The notes under the pieces: model-generated
The model's input: only the letters and a program-made list of their open reading frames with translations
Told to the model about the DNA's origin: nothing
Database searches by the model: none
Program-made: the position numbers and the translations under genes
DNA from: Bacteroidales bacterium
GTDB lineage: Bacteria > Bacteroidota > Bacteroidia > Bacteroidales > UBA1715
Assembly (NCBI GenBank): GCA_031262005.1
Contig: JAISIO010000059.1
Coordinates: forward strand, 1-17,031
DNA length: 17,031 nt
Reading direction: 5' to 3'
Shown: piece after piece, positions 14,001-17,031 of the stretch
Position numbering within the stretch: the stretch's first letter is position 1
Layout of the letters: each line of letters begins with the position of its first letter

Positions 14001-15065
14001 ATGAACTCTTTTTCTCTTTCATCACTTTTACGTGAAAATATAAAAAACATTCGCCCGTATTCCACTGCTCGTGATGAATACAGCGGGGTGGCGTTGGTTA
14101 ATTTAGATGCTAACGAAAATCCCTTTGGAGCGGTGGACGGCAGTGCCAATAATCGCTACCCCGATCCGTATCAAACGCCTTTGAAACAAGTTGTTGCTCA
14201 CATAAAAGGAGTGCCTGCCAATCAAATTTTTCTTGGCAACGGGAGCGACGAAGGTATTGACTTGATATTCAAAGCATTTTGTAATCCGGGCGTGGATACG
14301 GCAATTATTTGTCCGCCCACCTACGGAATGTATAGCGTATCAGCAGATATTAACGATGTGCGTTGTGTGGCAATTTCGCTAACTGACGATTTTCAGTTGC
14401 AAACCGAAAAAATGATGCAGGCAATAGATGAACACACCAAATTAATTTGGATTTGTTCGCCCAATAATCCTTCGGGAAACCTTATAAAACGCGCTGATAT
14501 TGAGCTTGTTTTGAATAATTTTAACGGAATGGTAATTATTGATGAAGCCTATATTGATTTTGCCGAAGAGCCTTCGTGGACGCTTTCGTTGGAACAATAT
14601 CCGAATTTGATAGTGCTGCAAACATTCTCAAAAGCGTGGGGACTTGCCAATATTCGTTTGGGAATGATGTTTGCCTCGCGTGAAGTAATTGCCGTGATTA
14701 ACAAAATAAAATTGCCATATAATTTGAATGGTGTTGTACAAACGTTAGCGCAAGAAATTTTAGAAAACCATGCAAGCACAAAAGATATTTTTGTGCGGGA
14801 TATTTTGCACGAACGTGCGTGGCTTGTTGAACAGTTACAACATATACCAACAGTGCAAAAAATTTATCCAAGCGATGCGAATTTTGTGTTGGTGAAAATA
14901 GAAAACGCACACGCTTTGTATTTGTATTTGGTGGCAAACGGCATTATAGTTCGCGACCGTTCAAAAATAGAGTTGTGCGAAAATTGCTTGCGAATTACTG
15001 TGGGAACACATGAGGAAAATGTGCTTTTGGTGGAGAAGATTAGCAAGTTTGTAGAGAACGAGTAG
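14001..15065 (+). CDS. hisC: Histidinol-phosphate aminotransferase
   Basis: A PLP-dependent class I/II aminotransferase that converts imidazole-acetol phosphate and glutamate to histidinol phosphate. The 354-residue product has LDANENPFG (35-43), the RYPDPYQ substrate segment (52-58), GNGSDEGIDLIFKAFC (79-94), CSPNNPSGN (152-160), IIDEAYIDF (179-187) with D181 and Y184, and the PLP-binding lysine K211 in TFSKAWGLANIRLG. C-terminal R-containing ITVGTHEEN completes the fold. Length is standard for HisC. The context with hisG and hisD upstream on the same strand supports HisC over phenylalanine or threonine-phosphate relatives. It starts 25 bp after the phosphoesterase gene and is the last + strand gene of the cluster. 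hisB, which usually follows hisC in Bacteroidota, is absent, and the next gene is convergent. Confidence 0.94.
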   Translation: MNSFSLSSLLRENIKNIRPYSTARDEYSGVALVNLDANENPFGAVDGSANNRYPDPYQTPLKQVVAHIKGVPANQIFLGNGSDEGIDLIFKAFCNPGVDTAIICPPTYGMYSVSADINDVRCVAISLTDDFQLQTEKMMQAIDEHTKLIWICSPNNPSGNLIKRADIELVLNNFNGMVIIDEAYIDFAEEPSWTLSLEQYPNLIVLQTFSKAWGLANIRLGMMFASREVIAVINKIKLPYNLNGVVQTLAQEILENHASTKDIFVRDILHERAWLVEQLQHIPTVQKIYPSDANFVLVKIENAHALYLYLVANGIIVRDRSKIELCENCLRITVGTHEENVLLVEKISKFVENE

Positions 15066-15105
15066 ACAAGAAATAAGGATACTTTTCAATTTTTCAGCGT
15101 TTTTC

Positions 15106-15825
15106 TCAACAGCGTATTACTTTCATCATTTCATCAAGCAAATCGGGTGTTTTTTCAATACTTGTGCCCACCACAGCAATATTTGCGCCTGCGACAAACA
15201 CTCGTTGCAAATCATCAGCCGTGCGAATGCCGCCGCCTACAATAAGCGGAATATTGCAGTGCAATTTTATGGCTTGTATCATAGCCGAAGGTACTGAATG
15301 TAAGGCTCCGCTGCCGGCTTCCAAATAGAGTAATTTCATTCCCAACATTTCGCCTGCAAGGGCTGTTGCCACGGCAATATCGGTTTTTTCCGCAGGAATT
15401 GGGCGCGTGTTGCTCATGTATTCCACCGACGTAGTTCCGCCACCTTCTATAAGCATATAGCCTGTGGGAATAACTTCAATGTTTGCCTGTTTCACAAGCG
15501 GTGCGGCAATCACTTGATTTCCTATGAGAAATTCGGCATTACGTCCCGAAATAAGCGATAAAAATAACAAGGCATCAACTTCTGATGTTACATGACTTGC
15601 GCAACCGGGGAAGAGAATAACCGGTCGAGTATAGTATTTTTTTATAGTGCGCACGGTTTGAGCCAAATCGTTTTGAATTAAACTGCCACCTACAAATATA
15701 AACGGTACGGCACACCTTTCGGCTCGTTGGGCTATAGCTGTCAACGATTCATGCGTATGTTTGTCGGGATCTATTAGTAGAGCTAAGTGTCTGCGTTTGT
15801 GGTCGGTAAGTTGTTGATATATCAT
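15106..15825 (-). CDS. Geranylgeranylglyceryl phosphate synthase family protein (GGGPS/PcrB-like)
   Basis: TIM-barrel prenyltransferase family that couples a polyprenyl diphosphate to sn-glycerol-1-phosphate, the first ether-lipid step in archaea; related bacterial enzymes occur in Bacteroidota and Firmicutes. The 239-residue product has the family phosphate- and substrate-binding motifs: ALLIDPDK (15-22), FIFVGGS (42-48), LFPG (71-74), YMLIEGGGTTSVEY (123-136), LLYLEAGSGA (165-174), LIVGGGIRTADD (194-205) and VVGTSIE (218-224). The glycerol-1-phosphate dehydrogenase usually needed for substrate supply is not in the window. The gene is convergent with hisC (about 40 bp between stops) and lies 48 bp downstream of the SIMPL lipoprotein gene on the same strand. 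The prenyl chain length cannot be read with confidence, so I give no substrate-specific name. Confidence 0.9.
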   Translation of the reverse strand: MIYQQLTDHKRRHLALLIDPDKHTHESLTAIAQRAERCAVPFIFVGGSLIQNDLAQTVRTIKKYYTRPVILFPGCASHVTSEVDALLFLSLISGRNAEFLIGNQVIAAPLVKQANIEVIPTGYMLIEGGGTTSVEYMSNTRPIPAEKTDIAVATALAGEMLGMKLLYLEAGSGALHSVPSAMIQAIKLHCNIPLIVGGGIRTADDLQRVFVAGANIAVVGTSIEKTPDLLDEMMKVIRC

Positions 15826-15830
15826 AGGTT

Positions 15831-15860
15831 GAATAACTGAATAATTGAGTAACTGAATAA
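15831..15860. repeat. Short word repeat (aactgaataa) between two minus-strand genes
   Basis: gaataactgaataattgagtaactgaataa-type sequence repeats a 9-10 bp word about three times in the 48-bp gap. A related aattattgagtatctgaatta string occurs near 16642-16662 beside the next gene. It is probably simple-sequence filler, not a regulatory site. Confidence 0.55.
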
Positions 15861-15873
15861 CGGAAAATTGGTA

Positions 15874-16596
15874 TTATTCCAATTCAAATGTAACGTTCAC
15901 GTCTAACGATACGCCTTGTTCACCGCTTGGAATTACTGCTGCATCGCTATCAAAGAGGGCGGCTTCCATTTTTAGATTTCCCAACGAACGAGTTTGTGCT
16001 ACGTCGCAATTGGTGTTTTCTGTAATTGAAATCGCTTTTCCGAGTTGTAGTCCCGAAAGTTTGGCATATTGCTCGGCTTTTTCTTGAGCTTTTTGAAAAG
16101 CCAATTCTCTACTTTGGCGGAACAAATCGGTTTTATTTTCAATATCGAATGCTATGTTGTTGATTTCCACCTTTTCGATAGTGGTAATGCGGTCAATTAC
16201 TGCCGAAAAGCGTTCGGGTTTGTTCTGTATATCGGTTATTTGTATAGCAAGCGATTGCGATGCTCTCTGTCCCACACGTACATTGCGATTGCCACGCCAC
16301 TCGTAGGCAACGCTGTAATTGAGCGATGTGGTTTTTATGTGTTTTTCGTCAATTCCTTCGGTTTTGACAATTTCTACAATCTGTTGCATAGTTTGGTTGA
16401 GCACTCGTTTTGCTTCTTTTGTGGTAGGCGCAGTGTGCGAAAAACTAACTTGAAGTATCATCATATCGGGCTGAGCTTGTACCAAACCGGTGCCTGACAC
16501 AGAAACAGTGTTTTGTTGTTTTTCTTCTTGTACGGTAGTGCTTGTGCAACTTGCAAGAGCTATTAATAATAATCCGATAAAGATTGTTTGTTTCAT
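15874..16596 (-). CDS. SIMPL-domain (DUF541) lipoprotein
   Basis: A 240-residue protein with an N-terminal lipoprotein signal peptide, hydrophobic core about 4-15 and lipobox L-A-S-C with C17 as the lipidated residue. A SIMPL/DUF541 domain fills the rest. It opens with NTVSVSGTGLVQAQPDMMIL (29-48) and later has the helix ELAFQKAQEKAEQYAKLSG. It ends with SLDVNVTFELE. Family members include periplasmic or outer-membrane proteins of poorly known function; some are linked to oxidative-stress tolerance or barrel-shaped oligomers. The lipobox indicates the cell envelope. It lies upstream of and co-directional with the GGGP synthase family gene (48 bp), so the two may form an operon. An 85-bp gap separates it from the preceding minus-strand gene. 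No TAnnTTTG promoter box was clear on the minus strand in that gap. Confidence 0.88.
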   Translation of the reverse strand: MKQTIFIGLLLIALASCTSTTVQEEKQQNTVSVSGTGLVQAQPDMMILQVSFSHTAPTTKEAKRVLNQTMQQIVEIVKTEGIDEKHIKTTSLNYSVAYEWRGNRNVRVGQRASQSLAIQITDIQNKPERFSAVIDRITTIEKVEINNIAFDIENKTDLFRQSRELAFQKAQEKAEQYAKLSGLQLGKAISITENTNCDVAQTRSLGNLKMEAALFDSDAAVIPSGEQGVSLDVNVTFELE

Positions 16597-16681
16597 AATA
16601 AATCAGTGTGTTAGCAATTTAAGTGCAAGGTATTACTTTTTTAATTATTGAGTATCTGAATTATGATTTTTTTGATTGCAA

Positions 16682-17031
16682 TTAAAACTTATACGCCATA
16701 AAAAAGTTGTAAGTCAGCGGATTGCTGTTTTTGTACAAACTGTAATGTGCCGGCAACGTTTCGGGGTGGCGGTAGAAGGTTTTTGAACATTTTCCTTCAA
16801 CATACAATCGTTTATTGAAATTGTATTTTATCACCGCAGCACACTGTGAACCTTCGTAAAAATATGATTGTGATGAGTATGCGTATTGTACATTATCTTC
16901 CCACGCACTCAGACGTGCATCGTAGTCGGCATTGAATTGAGCGTAACGCACAAATAATTTGAGGGTTTTAATAGGTTTATACACAATGTCTTGATATACC
17001 ACAAATCCTTTGATTTTTTCGTTTTTTTCTA
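16682..17031 (-). CDS. C-terminal end of an outer-membrane beta-barrel protein (partial, helix-hairpin-helix family type)
   Basis: The minus-strand frame is open from the right edge of the window to the stop at 16682-16684, so the gene starts outside. The visible residues, including KIKGFVVYQDIVYKP and LFVRYAQFNADYDARL, show the alternating aromatic/polar pattern of transmembrane beta-strands, and the sequence ends in FFMAYKF with a C-terminal Phe typical of outer-membrane barrels. The segment GFVVYQDIVYKP...RYAQFNADYDARLSAWEDNVQYAYS resembles the end of the Bacteroidota protein family annotated as helix-hairpin-helix (ComEA-like) domain proteins with a barrel C-terminus, which I recall but cannot check. 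A GTG at 17000-17002 is in frame, but upstream codons are coding-like, so it is not the likely start. Confidence 0.65.
   Translation of the reverse strand, partial: EKNEKIKGFVVYQDIVYKPIKTLKLFVRYAQFNADYDARLSAWEDNVQYAYSSQSYFYEGSQCAAVIKYNFNKRLYVEGKCSKTFYRHPETLPAHYSLYKNSNPLTYNFFMAYKF

Noticed and set aside
15066..15105. Bidirectional terminator between convergent hisC and the GGGPS gene
   Set aside because: I found T-rich runs but no inverted repeat able to form a stable stem; cagcg occurs as a direct, not inverted, repeat.
16069..16497. 142-residue + strand reading frame opposite the SIMPL gene
   Set aside because: Aromatic- and Cys-rich shadow of a conserved lipoprotein gene, with no start context.

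Overview
The window reads as ordinary chromosomal DNA of a member of the Bacteroidota, probably an uncultured relative of the Bacteroidales. Four things suggest this: AT-rich sequence with TAnnTTTG-type promoter boxes and few Shine-Dalgarno sites; a very large secreted protein with a type IX secretion (Por/T9SS) C-terminal tail; a bacterial geranylgeranylglyceryl-phosphate-synthase-type protein; and a Bacteroidota-type outer-membrane barrel protein at the right edge. I saw no rRNA, tRNA, CRISPR array, transposase or phage gene.

Layout. 40-1896: topoisomerase IV subunit B (parE). 2031-3059: a Fic-family AMPylase gene cut by one in-frame TAG stop into an inhibitory-helix fragment and a Fic-core plus winged-helix fragment. 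3138-4874: a leucine-biosynthesis unit consisting of a promoter, a 15-codon leucine-rich leader peptide, mutually exclusive hairpins ending in an intrinsic terminator, and leuA. 4875-5040: four palindromes in a row. 5201-15065: a dispersed histidine cluster hisG ... hisD ... hisC, all on the + strand. Between hisG and hisD sit an NfeD/SPFH membrane pair and two tandemly duplicated lipoproteins. Between hisD and hisC sits a 1204-residue secreted metallophosphoesterase. 15106-17031 (minus strand): GGGP synthase family protein, SIMPL-domain lipoprotein, and the C-terminal end of an outer-membrane protein.

How the genes work together. LeuA commits 2-oxoisovalerate to leucine synthesis. The region in front of it has every part of a ribosome-mediated (trp/leu-type) attenuator: Leu codons lie on hairpin arm 1, the leader stop lies in the 1:2 loop, arm 2 can pair with the 5' arm of the terminator, and a T-tract follows. 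HisG, HisD and HisC are steps 1, the last two, and the transaminase of histidine synthesis; hisB and the other his genes are not here. Spacing inside the his cluster is mostly short (3-36 bp), so nfeD, the SPFH gene and the lipoproteins could be co-transcribed with hisD. NfeD and SPFH proteins are a classic membrane pair.

The strongest candidate for something worth describing is the leuA attenuator. Next are the amber-split Fic gene with its 12-bp tandem repeat, the young lipoprotein duplication with a domain added to one copy, and the palindrome cluster.
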